From positions 7,943,501-8,007,500 of the forward strand of contig NC_066286.1 of the NCBI RefSeq assembly GCF_905404315.1: a DNA stretch of 64,000 nucleotides, written 5' to 3'. Positions 33,793-45,599 of the stretch are shown in pieces. Within the stretch, counting starts at the first letter, position 1. Every line of letters starts with the position of its first letter. Origin of the DNA: Leptidea sinapis (Eukaryota > Arthropoda > Insecta > Lepidoptera > Pieridae). The notes beneath the pieces are model-generated. The model searched no databases. It saw only the letters and a program-made list of their open reading frames with translations, and had not been told where the DNA came from. The position numbers and the translations under genes were made by a program.

Positions 33793-34085
33793 GGGTCAAA
33801 ATCGAAATCCAAGATGGCGCCTATGAAATTTACCAATCTCTCTTCATGGGTATCATTTTCATAGTTTTCGGGGTCAACAATAACGAATATTGGGTCAAAA
33901 TCGAAATCCAAGATGGCGCCTATGAAATTTACCAACTTCTCTTCATGGGTGTCATTTTCATGGTTTTCGGGGTCAACAATAACGAATATTGGGTCAAAAT
34001 CGAAATCCAAGATGGCGCCTATGAAAATTACCAACTTCTCTTCATAGGTGTCATTTTCATGGTTTTCGGGGTCAACAAGAAATTT
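33793..34085. repeat. Minisatellite block 1, three units of exactly 99 bp
   Basis: GGGTCAAAATCGAAATCCAA starts units at 33793, 33892 and 33991. Because 99 is divisible by three, frames stay open on both strands and encode a 33-residue repeat (minus: VDPENHENDTHEEKLVNFIG...). Non-coding origin is more likely. Confidence 0.9.
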
Positions 34086-34665
34086 CACTTCAAAAATGAT
34101 TCCAAATTCGTTCTCTGCACCCTCGATAACCTCGGATATGATACCCATATTGCTGAAATCATAATTTTTCGCGGCGGCCATCTTGGATTTCAAAAATGAT
34201 CCCAAAATCGTTCTCTGCACCCTCGAGAACCTCGGAGACGATACCCATATTGTTGAAATCATATTTTGCGTGGCGGCCATCTTGGATTTAAAAAATGATC
34301 CCAAAATCGTTCTCTGCACCCTCGATAACCTCGCATCCGATACCCATATTGTTGAAATCATAATTTTGCGTGGCGGCCATCTTGGATTTCAAAAATGATC
34401 CCAAAATCGTTCTCTGCACCCTCGATAAACCTCGGATCCGATACCCATATTGTGGAAATCATAATTTTGCGCGGCGGCCATCTTGGATTTCAAAAATGAT
34501 CCCAAAATCGTTCTCTGCACCCTCGATATCCTCGGATCCGATACCCATATTGTTGAAATCATATTTTGCGCGGCGGCCATCTTGGAATTCAAAAATTATC
34601 CCAAAATCGTTCGCTGTTCCCTCGATAACGTCGGATACGATATCATATTGCTGAAATCATAATTT
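34086..34665. repeat. Minisatellite block 2, five to six units of 99-101 bp
   Basis: The word CCATCTTGGA recurs at 34178, 34277, 34377, 34478 and 34577 (spacings 99, 100, 101, 99). Units contain aaaatgatcccaaaatcgtt, ctctgcaccctcgataacct and gatacccatattg. The ccatcttgga word is the reverse complement of tccaagatgg in block 1, so the two blocks share a core in opposite orientation. Confidence 0.9.
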
Positions 34666-34857
34666 TCAAACTTGCTAAAGTATCAAATTCATTTGATTCC
34701 CGCTATCAACTTTAAGTACGTGTATGTGTTTGAGCGGTGTCAGTGTAGTGGTGCGATTCGATACCTCTCTGTTTTGAGAACGCGTCCTTAACAGGAACAA
34801 GAAAATGAAAGAGAATAAAATCTTCAGGACCTACATTTAGAAACTCTCCGACTTAAT

Positions 34858-35290
34858 TCCTAGTCTCCTCCGCATACAAAAAATATCTGTTCAGAGAGCT
34901 GCTGGTAGATACTATAGCCTAGGTTCTTATAGCCTAGGTTCTAAAGAACCATTCATAGAAAAACTTAAAATTATTAAAATTAATTTAAATAAACATTTGA
35001 CTTTTGCATCTCAATATATTCTTGATAATGTTATGTATCTTCTTAAGCACATTAAGGAATTTGCTAGAAACTGCGACAGTCATAATGTTAGCACGAGGAA
35101 CAAACATAAACTTGTTATATTGTAAGTCTTTTATTAGGTTATTTAATTTTAAAAGTTTATTGCAATATATTATAATCCATATGTTTATTTATAAAAAAAT
35201 CCCGCTGAGTTTCTTGCGCTCGCTCCTCTCCGGTCTGAGGTATATAGTTTTTTGAATGGGTAAGTAGTTTTTGACTTTTAATAAATGATA
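34858..35290 (+). mobile_element. LINE-B 3' fragment
   Basis: Plus strand carries degenerate LINE-B RT: a 'YSLGSKEPFIEKLKII'-type segment near 34920, then LASQYILDN-like and HIKEFARNC-like segments, then the 3' UTR words ctgagtttcttgcgctcgc, gtctgaggtatatag and tgaatgggtaagtag. A 14-bp duplication (agcctaggttctta) lies near 34917. 5'-truncated. Confidence 0.75.
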
Positions 35291-35504
35291 TTATATCCTA
35301 TTTTTAATAAAAATATTAGAATATGAATTGCTATCGTGCGAAGATCTATCCAGACGGAAAATCCTTGATAGATTTTACTTGAGTTCATCGTTTCTCGTGT
35401 GCACCGTTTGGAACGATACTTTTGGCTTCTTACGCTGATTTGGGATTTTTTTGTCAAAAACGTTTCTCTAACATAAAAACGTATTATTAATAATAAAAAT
35501 TTTG

Positions 35505-35878
35505 AAGTTATACTTCTTTAGGCGCATTAGGAAAAAAATATTAGAGTGAAATTTTAAGATGCGCGCGCATCACTAAACACAAAAGTAGCAGGGTGAAGTT
35601 GGTTCCTAAAATTTTCTGACGTTTGCGACATTCGTTATTTTTTTTTAGGTTTCTTCGTTCATTATTAGGACAGGCAAAGGGTTCAAGCCCATACAGCCGT
35701 ATTCGTTACTTAATAATTAATTGTCAAAGCCATCTTTGCAAGATTTTTACAATATTGTTTTTTCTACAAACGTAGAAGAGCAGGAGCAATAAATAATTTT
35801 AAGGATTTTTGCTTTGTTACGCCAAAGATGTATAACTTCTTGTGTGCATACATTAGCTCAAACACACTTTTTTTGGGT
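35505..35878 (+). mobile_element. Dispersed TIR-type repeat, copy 2
   Basis: Bounded by GAAGTTATACTTCTTTAGGC (35504 on) and its near-inverse cgccaaagatgtataacttc (about 35820-35840). Shares its interior with 19830-20125. Non-coding. Confidence 0.7.
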
Positions 35879-36382
35879 TACTTTCAGCTTACAATAGGCT
35901 GTATGGTTGTCCTAGAAATTAATTTCAATTCAGCCATCTATTGTGAAGTTAAACTTTCGATACGATATCAATAAGTGCTTATTTAGTTTGCTTAATAAAG
36001 CAAAATCTAATAAGATTGTTTTTTTTAATCTTACTAACGGCCGTTTTCAATAATGTATCTCTAGTTGCGGATATATGCTATCACCATTTAATGACAAGAT
36101 CTTATCTATACATAGTTGTGTCATGTTATATAGTTACGTGATATTATAGTTATGTCGATAGGTTATTGAAATGTAAGTAAGCACGTAAAAGGATAGATTT
36201 GTCTACCTCTAGTAAGTTAAACTACCACCGTTAACCTCAGATTATGTATAAAAAAATTAAACTAAAAGTACAGTTAAATATTTCATATGTAAATATTAGG
36301 CATTGTGTAATATAATATATATTTCCGGTATATGGTATATGCGTTACATCAGTGCTACTTTTAAAAAGTGTAAAATACACTA
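35879..36382. other. No gene seen
   Basis: AT-rich; no frame or repeat recognised. Confidence 0.45.
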
Positions 36383-37045
36383 TATACAGGATGGTTTTTT
36401 GAGAAGGGCTGCCAATTCGGAAACTACGAGACTTAGATTAAAGTTGTGAAAGGAGTCATGCCCTCGATTTAAAAGAAAACAATAACTGCATATTTACTTT
36501 CTTTAAATTTCTTGAACTTTTGACGGAAATCCCCAGAATGATTTTTAAAAAAAAAAAGACTTCCTGTATTATTGGACCAACGGACTCTGTTGCAGATTAG
36601 GATCAAACTTTGTAAAGATATGTGTTATTAAAAATGAAAGCAAATAGAAAAATCCTACAAATTACTTTTCATATCTCACTTTTACCTAACTAATAAGATG
36701 CTCACAATGGTTACCGACGACTCCAATGCATAAGTTTATATGTCTCTCTAGTGACCTTACTGCATTTGATACCATGACAGGACTTATCCTCGATAGAATT
36801 TCAAAAAAAATAAGGTATCTAACAGGAAGTGTGAATAGGAGGTGAGTTTTCCTTGGTGTGAAAAAAAATATCGCAGAAAATATCTTCGGGTTGATTTCCG
36901 TCAAAAGTTTAAAAAAAAAAATACTAAATATGCAGTTATTGGTTTCTTATAAGTCGTGACATGACTCCTTTCACAACTTTTCTCTAAGTCTCGTAGTTTC
37001 CGACTTAGCCATCACCGCCCTTCTCAAAAAAATTAACCCTGTACA
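36383..37045. mobile_element. Foldback-like element with ~160-180 bp inverted termini
   Basis: The left arm (about 36383-36560) contains acaggatggttttttgagaa, cggaaactacgagacttaga and gttgtgaaaggagtcatg. The right arm (about 36885-37040) carries these in inverse order and orientation, ending aattaaccctgtac. Arms include the same aacttttgacggaaat inner boundary. The ~320-bp centre is non-coding. Large arms relative to length suggest a foldback or MITE-type DNA element; the target duplication could not be fixed. Confidence 0.8.
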
Positions 37046-37529
37046 TGTAATTCTAGTGATACTAGCTTTAAAAATGAAACAAAATTGATTAAAGTACCTA
37101 TCTGTATCGTGGTGGTTTTTATTAAAATATTCAAATTTACTCCGAGATACATTTTGAGGTGAATATTGAATGAAGCTTGCTCACTCCATTCAGTATTGAA
37201 CTAAGAGCTAGTTAAATTATATTTAATCTCATTTGAGATTGAAATAATTGTACTACACCTTTAACAATTACAATAAGTTATTAGTTCTATCGTATTTAAC
37301 TAAGGTTATAAATTTATTAAAGGTGACTTCAATAAAATGACAGGTTTTATTTTGAAATCCACCACTTATAGATCGTCTTTTTTATTTATTTAAAAGGGTA
37401 TATTATTCTCCCTCAAATCTTAGAATACATTAGAAGACGTACAGACTGTTCCATCCACAGATGATCGCAAGAGGGTTGCAAGATCGCAATCGAATTCAAT
37501 AATTGTAGTTCGATAAATTTTATGTACGA
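37046..37529. other. AT-rich stretch, no gene seen
   Basis: Nothing recognised. Confidence 0.4.
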
Positions 37530-37643
37530 TATATTTGATAGTTTTGAGAATCGGTCATCATCTTTTTTTTATACAAAAAAAAATAATTATTGAATATTTT
37601 TTATTACATTATATGGCAATACAACGTTTACTGGGTCAGCTAG
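37530..37643 (+). mobile_element. Helitron 3' end fragment
   Basis: Contains a short form of gagaatcggYcaWcatct and the terminal ggcaatacaacgtttactgg plus GTCAGCTAG followed by T. The middle and 5' end are lost. Confidence 0.75.
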
Positions 37644-39167
37644 TTTTTCTATACAAATCTTATCAAATTCTTATTTTCTTATAATATTATCGACTGAGTA
37701 TTGAATTAACGATAAATGATCAAGTTAAATTACTAAATTTAATTTAATTCATATCTTAAATGAAAACTTATTTATTTTTAGTGATTATTTGGTGAAATAT
37801 AAAGACTTGAATGTATTTTGCATTTAAAAAGAATGTATGGGCTGGGGTTGCAATATTTCCTAAATGATTATTTTTTTAATTTATTTATGTTTTTAAAAAT
37901 AGGCAAGGTGTTGTGTTCATAGAACTATATTTTATTTATAACATAATTCGATAAAGCATTCGAATTGGTCCAATTTAAGGTGCGTTACTCTTAGACTAAA
38001 ACACCTCATTTACGACTCTTGCTCAGCTGATCATACGATGTCATAATAACACGCTTGTATTATTATGACTGCAATGAATTAGTAAATTACTACACGAAAC
38101 GGTTCTTTTGACTACTTTTAATATTAGTCTAAGAGTTTCGTAATGATTTTTAGAAATTTTGTGTTTTGGTATTTAAATGTATTTAAGTTTAAGAAGGAAC
38201 TATTTATTGTCATATAAGTAGGTTAATTATATTAGATTAGTAAAAATAACTTATTAAAAAGAAAATATTGTATTTAATTGCATAAGACATGGTATAAAAT
38301 GGTGTTATAAGACAATATAATGCGCTTATAAGTCTTGCTAGCACTATACCTAACATACAAATATTTAACTTAGTAGAACTAAGATTAGAATTTCTTATCC
38401 ATAAATTCCCTAAGACTAATGAAATTATAAGTATTTAGCTTATTATATAGATTATTATGTGTGTGTATTAACGTTAGTGATAAACAAAACAATAAACTTT
38501 ATGAACAACTTAAAATAAATTCATCAGTAGAGTGATATTATATTATCACTGAGAAATTTGGAATTATTTTAAAACAACAGATATATTTACGTAAATATGT
38601 ACATATAATGGTAAAAAAAATAAAACATCTTTGCAAACGCTAGTAAATAAAAGCAAAACTTTAGTTTTAAGAAGAAGAGTTATTTTTTTTTTACTTTCAC
38701 CATCAAATTCAGGCTGAATAAAGTCAGGGCGAATGACTAGTATCTAATACGTAAGTTATATCAATCACTTTTGTTAAATTTAACGCATAACCATAAAAAC
38801 ATAGCTAATAAATAAGCTTACCTTGTAGGAAACGTGTGAAAAAGATATTTCTAACTTTTCTGACTCTAAAAATAAGGTTTGTTCAAATCCAAAGCTACCT
38901 TGGCCGCGTTTAGCTCTTTCATAGCCACCTTGACGTGAAAATATTGCAAACAGTTTACTCAAACTGTTACCACACAGTGAAATATTCCATCAAGGCTTTG
39001 TTTAATACCTAAATGCGACGGTGTTATAAATTATGAATATCTCTATATTGAATTCATTATTCGTTTCAATATATCACAAGCATTCGTCATAAGATTCTCC
39101 ATAATGATAATTTGATAACAGTCAATACCTGATTAAGCTTATTTTTACTTCAAGAAATAGAAAATAA
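37644..39167. other. AT-rich stretch; one candidate exon
   Basis: About 1.5 kb without a supported gene. A 60-codon minus frame (38780-38962) encodes FSRQGGYERAKRGQGSFGF and is followed, on the minus strand, by AAGGTAAGC (near 38818-38826), a good splice-donor sequence. No matching acceptor or neighbouring exon was found. Confidence 0.35.
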
Positions 39168-39618
39168 TCTATATATATAAATGAATTGCTGTTCGTTAGT
39201 CTCGCTAAAACTCGAGAACGGCTGGACTGTTTTGGCAAATTTTGGTCTTGAATTATTTGTAGAAGTCCAGAGAAGGTTTAAAAGGCGAATAAATATGAAA
39301 ATACTCGGAATCAAATAAAAACAACAATTTTGATTTTCTTTGATGTGTCCCCCATCATCGTTCAGAAATCAAACGAAAATAATAGTTTAAAATGAATAAT
39401 TAATTAGAATTAATTTTTATATGTTTTTTAACTTTTTCAAGAGTTACAAAATTAAGTTAATTTTAGGTAACTATAGCAGGTAGATTAAATACAGTTTTTA
39501 ACTATCTATCAGATTATGTTTACGTGTTATCTTAAGTTTTATCACAAATTAAATTTCTGAACGCAATCAATATTATTATTATTGATTGAGGCAGTACGAA
39601 GTCTGCCGGCTCAGCTAG
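39168..39618 (+). mobile_element. Non-autonomous Helitron, 451 bp
   Basis: Starts TCTATATATATAAATGAATT after an A and ends CTGCCGGCTCAGCTAG before a T. The first ~190 bp match the 16148/16792 family; the rest is different. This is the usual Helitron pattern of conserved ends around variable interiors. Confidence 0.9.
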
Positions 39619-39837
39619 TAGAATATATTTATTTACCATAGGGAGTGAAAATAACATTACATATTGCAAGAACACTTGGTAAACGTAGTGAAGCTACATC
39701 AGTTCGTTAAGGAGCTTTCATATGGAGATAAGAACTGATATTAAGAAGTTTCTTATCGGTTCTTCTCTCTGGGAGTTCTCCAGCCCATCTTTTAAGCCAT
39801 ATAACAACTTAATATAATATTACACAGTTTTAGATGA

Positions 39838-40315
39838 CCAGCGCAGAACCAGACAAGAACCATCACCAATTCGGTGGTAGTCTGGAACGCAAAGCCAAAT
39901 TGGCTTCGAAAAAAAGGGGAATTGGATCGAAGAATTAAATAGCTCTACAAATCGCAGGTTCACCCTTATAGATATGTAGATAATCGCTCTAATCTCTGGT
40001 AGGGTGCACCCCAGTAATTAGCTCGATCCATTTGACCGCGTGCAACGCAGAGTTGCTAGAACTGTCAGGAAGCTCGGTGAACTGCTAGATCACTTGTGTG
40101 TACCCGCACACGTTACGTAACAAGCTAGTAAGGATATCCCTGAACGTCTGGCGTTTATCTTGAAACTCACACGTCTTCTGGCAACTTTCTTCTATGTATA
40201 ACCAAACCGTTTCCTTAAAAACGGCTACGCTCCTGGGATTTCTCTAGTGTTGCAGATAAATGTGGGTGGTGGTGATCACTTAACGCTCGTTTGTCCCCCT
40301 CTTCCATGGATGAAA
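39838..40315 (+). mobile_element. LINE-A fragment, strongly decayed
   Basis: Recognisable pieces in order: ggcaaagccaaattggctt-like (39890), gcaccccagtaattagctc and gaccgcgtgcaacgcagag (about 40005-40055), and the 3' end gtggtgatcacttaacgctc (about 40272). Many indels; no frame survives. Confidence 0.75.
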
Positions 40316-40396
40316 TATGTACTTCCACTGATGTCGATTTCTTCAACAGTGCTCTTAAGACTCAAGTAAAATACCAATTACTCCATTAACCTAAGA

Positions 40397-40665
40397 TTTT
40401 TGTATGACAATTAGGGACGAGACGAGCAGGACGTTCAGCTAATGGTAATTGATAAGCCCTGCCCATTACAAATCAGTGCAGCTCAGGATTCTCGAATAAC
40501 CCAAAAATCTGAGTGGCACTACAATTGCACTCATCATCTCAAGACATAAGATGCTCATTTGCCTAGTTATTGCACTAGCTACGGCGCCCTTCTACGACAG
40601 AAAAAGGCACCGTTGTGGTACCCATAATCCAGCCGGTATCTTGTGCAAAACAGCCTCCCACTGGT
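40397..40665 (-). mobile_element. S1 SINE-like element, near full length
   Basis: Reaches the conserved cctcccactggt end at 40665. An internal deletion removes part of the cagaccgaaaca..ttcacgg region. Confidence 0.85.
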
Positions 40666-40754
40666 TAGAAATATTAAGATATTGTTTGTATATTTCAATT
40701 TTTGTACGTGTTGAAAAGAAGCCTTATTCTAGACCAGCAAAGATCCTGTGATAA

Positions 40755-40912
40755 CACAAATAAAATTGAAAACAAAAATGTATGAACGATGCGGGTCTCG
40801 AGCCCACGATCTCTGACGTTCCGTGCCAGTGCTCTCCCAACTGAGCTAACCGTTCGAGTGACGTATCGTCATAAGATCTTGTATGCTTTGTTCAACTCTC
40901 AGGTTGTGGTTT
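40755..40912 (-). mobile_element. M2 element, right end missing
   Basis: Left TIR CACAAATAAAATTGAAAACA followed by the tRNA-like module in the minus orientation (gatgcgggtctcgagcccac, ttccgtgccagtgctc) and the M2 downstream words cgtatcgtcataagatcttg and tttgttcaactctcaggttg. The second TIR is not present. Confidence 0.78.
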
Positions 40913-41224
40913 ACTTACATTACATTAAATTAATACTTCCATTACCAGATTGGACGGGTGGCGTATTTACCAAACATTAGGTCCATGCTAATATTTCATC
41001 TAAATAAAAAATACTTTTTCCATTTCTTTAGTAATAACGCGAAACAGTTTTTCTATTCGAAATTCTTTAAGGAGACGTCAAAAGCAAACCCTTTCTAGCT
41101 AGTTTTATTTTGTAATCTTGAAACACAGAAATTAATTAAGTTACACAATAGTTTCAAACTTCTTTTATTTTTATTATTTTTACCATTTTAGGGCAGAGCA
41201 AAACTTGTTCCCTCATAACTTTTT

Positions 41225-41500
41225 TTTAATTTTTTTATATAAGACTGGGCAAACGGGCAAGAGGTTCACGGGATGGGGAGAGGTGAGGCAACCGCCCATG
41301 GACATCCGCAACAATAGGTGTGTCAAAAATGCGTTGCCGGCCTTTAAGGCGGGAGTATGCTTTTTTCTTGAAGATCACTAAGTTGTATCTGTTCGGGAAA
41401 ACAGCAGCGGGTAATTGATTCCACAAAGTGGCTGTGCGAGGCAAGAAATTTCTAACAAAACGCACGGTTGTGGAATGCCAGACGTCTGCGTGATGGTACT
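41225..41500 (-). mobile_element. LINE-A-related 3' fragment, left arm of an inverted pair
   Basis: The minus frame 41235-41465 reads [40 protein letters not shown], then KGRQR. This is the same C-terminal architecture as LINE-A but a distinct subfamily. T-rich 3' tail at about 41221-41240. Confidence 0.8.
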
Positions 41501-41624
41501 TTAACTTCTGTGTTTCCTATCATAATTTCATGAATAAGTCTTCGTTGGATGCGTCTTTATAACCGAATGTTTATTTGCTACGTGAAATTAAGTTAAATAT
41601 TATGCCGCCCTTAAGAAGGATATG

Positions 41625-41872
41625 TTGACGTCTGGCATTCTACAACCAAGCATTTTGCGAACTATTTTTTGCCAGACTCAGCCACTTTGTGTAAACATTA
41701 GCCGGCTGCAGTTCTCCCGAACCCATACGACTCTGGGACCTTTAAACATCGCACCATTAAGGCTGGCAATACATTTATTAACCCCTGGATTTGTGGATGT
41801 CCAGGGCGGTTTCCTCACTACTTTCGGTTGCCCGTTTGCCCGTCTTTATTTAAAGAAATATAGAATCATAAC
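41625..41872 (+). mobile_element. LINE-A-related 3' fragment, right arm of an inverted pair
   Basis: Same subfamily as 41225-41500 in the opposite orientation: acgtctggcattctacaacc pairs with gttgtggaatgccagacgtc of the left arm. The RT tail (VLPNPYDSGTFK-like, then a CGCPGRFP-like stretch) is more decayed. The two 5' ends face each other across ~125 bp. Confidence 0.78.
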
Positions 41873-43263
41873 CTAAAAATCATACATACACTGTGTATAA
41901 TCAGGTGCTTGCTACAGTATATGAAATAGTATATAAATAGTATAAAATATCCGAACCAATACAACTAATATTAATAATAATTAATATTCTTTTAGGTTCT
42001 TGTGCATCTCTTTTTTTCAATAGAAATGGTTTTATGGTTAAGTCTTGTTTGCTTTAATCTTTAAAACCCACAAGTACTTTCGCTTTTGTACTTTGTACAA
42101 TTTTAATTTGCAGTGTGTGGTTGGTTATGGCTATCATATTAAATAAATAAAATAAAGATTGTAAAGGCTTTAAGAAATCATCAGAGTTCGTTTTGAACAC
42201 GAAACGAAATTTTGAGGAATTTACTATATGTTTTGGAAGTTTTAGAAGACACAGACAGATAAATAAAAAAATATATAAAATTAATTGAAAATGCGATTTT
42301 CTCGCGTGACTCGTAGCATTTTTTTAAGTGAGAACGTCACTTCATCATCATCCTTGTGACATCATGCTATGTGATAAATCTTTTAATTAAATTAATAGAA
42401 TCCAACGCTCGCTTACTGAGGTCGGACTGTCAGTTGTAATGTATGTTGGAAGCAATGAAACAGAAAACAATATAAACGTGCATTAGACACAAATGAATGC
42501 GTAATAAAGTACGGAAGCGGTACAGATCTAACACAGTGAAGATTCGTCACAAGCAAAGCCACAAATGTCACAGCCGATTTCTTGAGCTATACTGCTGAAT
42601 AATTAGGCCAACATATTGAGTGAATATAATTTCAACCACATAACACTCTACGTACAGATAGATGTACAAAATGTTTTTCTTGTCTAAATTTAAATATTGA
42701 AATTCCTTTTCGAAATGCAATTCACATTAAAAATAAAGACAGAAGTCCATCAGTTCGATTTTAATATGTGTTTTTACAATGCCGTTCTATACATATAGAC
42801 AAATTACGTCGCATAAAAACAAAGGTAAAATATGGAACAAGTCACAAATAAAATCGTATTTAACCCATAATATCATATTTTTTCTAAACTGAATAGTTTG
42901 CTCGAAAGACACTTCCAATGTGGTGAAATGTTTGTCCCCCCTCCCCCCGTAACTTCTAAAATAAGAGAATGATAAAACTAAAAAAATATAAGATTATATA
43001 TGCAAACTTACACCTAGAATTGGTTTGAATCTAGATTTATCTAGTGAGTAATTTTTTTTAAATGTCATAAATCGTAAACCGCAGTTTACCTTTCATTCAA
43101 TCAACTCAAATAATATTATTATTATTACTAAAGAATTTTTTAATATGCTACTTGCCGCTAGGGAACCCTTCATGGGTGAGTCTGACTCGCACTTGGCCGC
43201 TTTTTTTACTTCCCTTCAATGTACAACTAGGCCGTAGTTTTGTTGTACGTGTGTACACTTTAC
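41873..43263. other. No gene seen; one repeat-like patch
   Basis: AT-rich. At about 43138-43215 the words tgctacttgccgctagggaa and gagtctgactcgcacttggc look like a widespread insect repeat motif, recognised from memory only. Confidence 0.4.
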
Positions 43264-43294
43264 CTCGGCGACCCATATAGCCCAGTGGCTAGTG
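43264..43294 (+). mobile_element. S2 SINE head fragment (A box)
   Basis: GACCCATATAGCCCAGTGGC followed by TAGTGAC matches the A-box end of the S2 tRNA-like head at 49590-49616 in the opposite orientation. The rest of the SINE is absent. Confidence 0.6.
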
Positions 43295-43959
43295 ACAAAA
43301 GTTGTACAAATTTAAATTTATTTAGAATAATGTGTGCTCTAACAAATAAATTTAAGAATCATGTACAGTTTCAAGAATTACAAATAATACCTCGGTTAAT
43401 TTTAAAAATGAATTTGCCTACTCGTTTCTCTTTATTACATTATTAATTAATATTACAATTGACGATAATTTTTAAATAGATACCTTTATTTATTTATTTG
43501 TATTTACTCTTAATTTGTTAGCTGTTTTACGCAGCAGTGTGTCCCCGTGGTGTCCAACCCCTGCAAGTGACTTTGATTGATACCCATGGACTCTGGTTGC
43601 TTCCGCGAGCCCATCTGGGAATTACGTAGCTTGAGTTATTTGCCCTACATTAGGATTTCTGTTTTGATAACAAATATTTTCTTATGTATGAGCAAGACTG
43701 ACAGGAAATGAATGAATCTCTCGTTTTTATGGTACCTTAGATGAGAAAAGGATTTTCATGTTTTATGTTTCTCTTGAAGGCCCATCAACCATATCCTTAC
43801 TTTATTTTTCAAATTGCGTTTCGTTGAAATAATTAGTTATGTGGCTTTTCAAACATAAACAATTATATTTCCTTATGTTCGTGATATTTGAAAAGTTTTT
43901 TTTTAAAATTTGAAGGCAATTAAATTAATGTTTTTTTTAACAAAGTAACCGACACATTC

Positions 43960-44122
43960 CAGATGATTGCTGAAGTGGTAGTGGGCAGGGCACACAGCTC
44001 GACGGACAGGTGGCTATTGGGGCGTTAAAGACCTCGAATGGCGACCATGTACCGGAAGACGTAGTGTTAGTAGGCTCACAACAAGATTGACAGACGATCT
44101 AGTTAAGGTCGCCGGAATAGGT
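43960..44122 (+). mobile_element. LINE-C (RTE-like) 3' fragment
   Basis: Same region as 25140-25310 in the other orientation: gtgggcagggcacacagctc, gaatggcgaccatgtaccgg, attgacagacgatctagtta. Stops and indels throughout. Confidence 0.65.
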
Positions 44123-45114
44123 TGAATAGTGCATACACCTCCTTAAAAAGGCCTGCAATGCTCCTGTGAATGTGGGTGGTTATAACTTAACATCAGATGA
44201 TATTTACCCTCTTTTTCTTTCCATAAAAAAGATGTGTTTGAAGTAGAAGCTCGAAGTCATTTTATACAGCTTCTTAGGAACATTAAGTAAGAAGGTATAA
44301 TTTCAAATTCATTCGTTGAAGCGTTCCTGAGAAAAAGTTTCTTTAATGATGGACAATGAAGTGATCCATCCTATAAGGGTTTCTTTTTTCTTTTCACTGT
44401 ACGGAAACTGTACATAAACTCAACATTTAATATTATTTTATAAAATAATAGAATAGATATTTTTAGTAGTTCTAGGAAATGGAGTATTCTCCAATGTGCT
44501 GTCGGCATAATTAAATTTAATTGAGTGCAATTTTGCTCTTGAATACGTATCATCACAGCTAACAACAGTTCTTCTACAGTTCCAAGTACTTTATACAATT
44601 TTCCGCAACATTTAAGTTTTGAAGTCTTTTCTCTAACTCATATGAATACAGCAAAGTTTGTTAGAAACTTCAGACAATGCAATCTTCAAAATTCATATAA
44701 CTCTTACGGTTATCAGCATCTAAATAATATAATATTTAATAAATCTACAAAAAAATTCCATGCTTCACAAAAAATTTAAAAAGTATAAAAATCCACTAGA
44801 TCATTTGTAACTATTACAAAAAATGTGATGAGTTATATATCGATCGTACGCATGAAAATAAAAAGATCCTACCCGTTTATGGTTATACGTTAAATCCCTA
44901 ACAACGGATAATATAGGTCATCCTAACACTATGTCATAAAACGGACAAGATTACAATAATGAGACTTGATGAGCTTTTAGTCAACAATTCGAAAGAGTTT
45001 TTGAAAATCCCGCAGATTCTTATAATGGTTATGAATCGGGTTGTACAAACTACGAACATAATTCAAAAATTGAAAAGAAAATAGATAATAGATTTACATG
45101 AAGTAAAACGAAGA

Positions 45115-45560
45115 AATCACTCAAAGTAAATAAGGATGCTGGTTGTTCAAACCTTCAGTTTTTCTTAAAAATTGTTCCGATACTATAGCTTTACTCTTAT
45201 TAATTATATAAACCTTGTCTGTAAATCGTTACGGAGAGTTCCCTACTCAAAATGCAAAGAGACCCTCATTGTGCAAATATTTAGAACTAGACAACAAAAC
45301 CAGATCGTTAACTGGCCTATATCAATCTTCAACTCATTGGCGAAAAAATTCGAGATTGTAATACAGAAACGTATTATATTATCTCTCGTACATAAATTTA
45401 TACCTACTGCATGGTTTAACGAAGAAGCGCTCAACTGTTACAAATTTACTTGTTCATTATACTTTCGATAAAATGAGTAAAGGAAAACATGTTTATGTTA
45501 TCTACACGGATTTTGAAAAGGCTTTTGACCGCATGGATCACATTATTCTATATTCACGTA
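45115..45560 (+). pseudogene. LINE-B-like reverse transcriptase relic (block A)
   Basis: In shifting plus frames: SLKVNKDAG (about 45120), FLKNCSDTIAL (about 45163), GLYQSSTHW (about 45320), and the RT motif A region VIYTDFEKAFDRMDHI (about 45495-45545), with the catalytic Asp of the Y.DF.KAFD signature kept. The 99-codon open frame at 45172-45471 is an out-of-phase shadow of this RT. No YADD motif follows: sequence changes after 'YSRKFGS'. Confidence 0.8.
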
Positions 45561-45599
45561 AATTTGGCTCATATGAAGTATTACAGTCTTCACTATAAG

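Larger units (their letters stand above)
33284..34791. mobile_element. Possible TTAA-flanked element carrying the 99-100 bp minisatellite
   Basis: TTAAGGACGCGTT at 33284-33296 is matched by its exact inverse AACGCGTCCTTAA at 34779-34791. If TTAA is the target, this would be a ~1.5-kb element with short TIRs of piggyBac-like style. Part of the 13-bp match is self-complementary (ACGCGT), which weakens the case. No transposase is visible inside; the interior is mainly two minisatellite blocks. Confidence 0.4.

Noticed and set aside
33786..34361. 191-codon repeat-rich minus-strand protein
   Set aside because: Arises from a minisatellite with 99-bp units; frames are open on both strands for purely arithmetic reasons.
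45172..45471. 99-codon frame conserved between two loci (also 52688-52987)
   Set aside because: Conservation reflects duplication of the whole block. The correct RT reading (motif A, Y.DF.KAFD) is in other frames.
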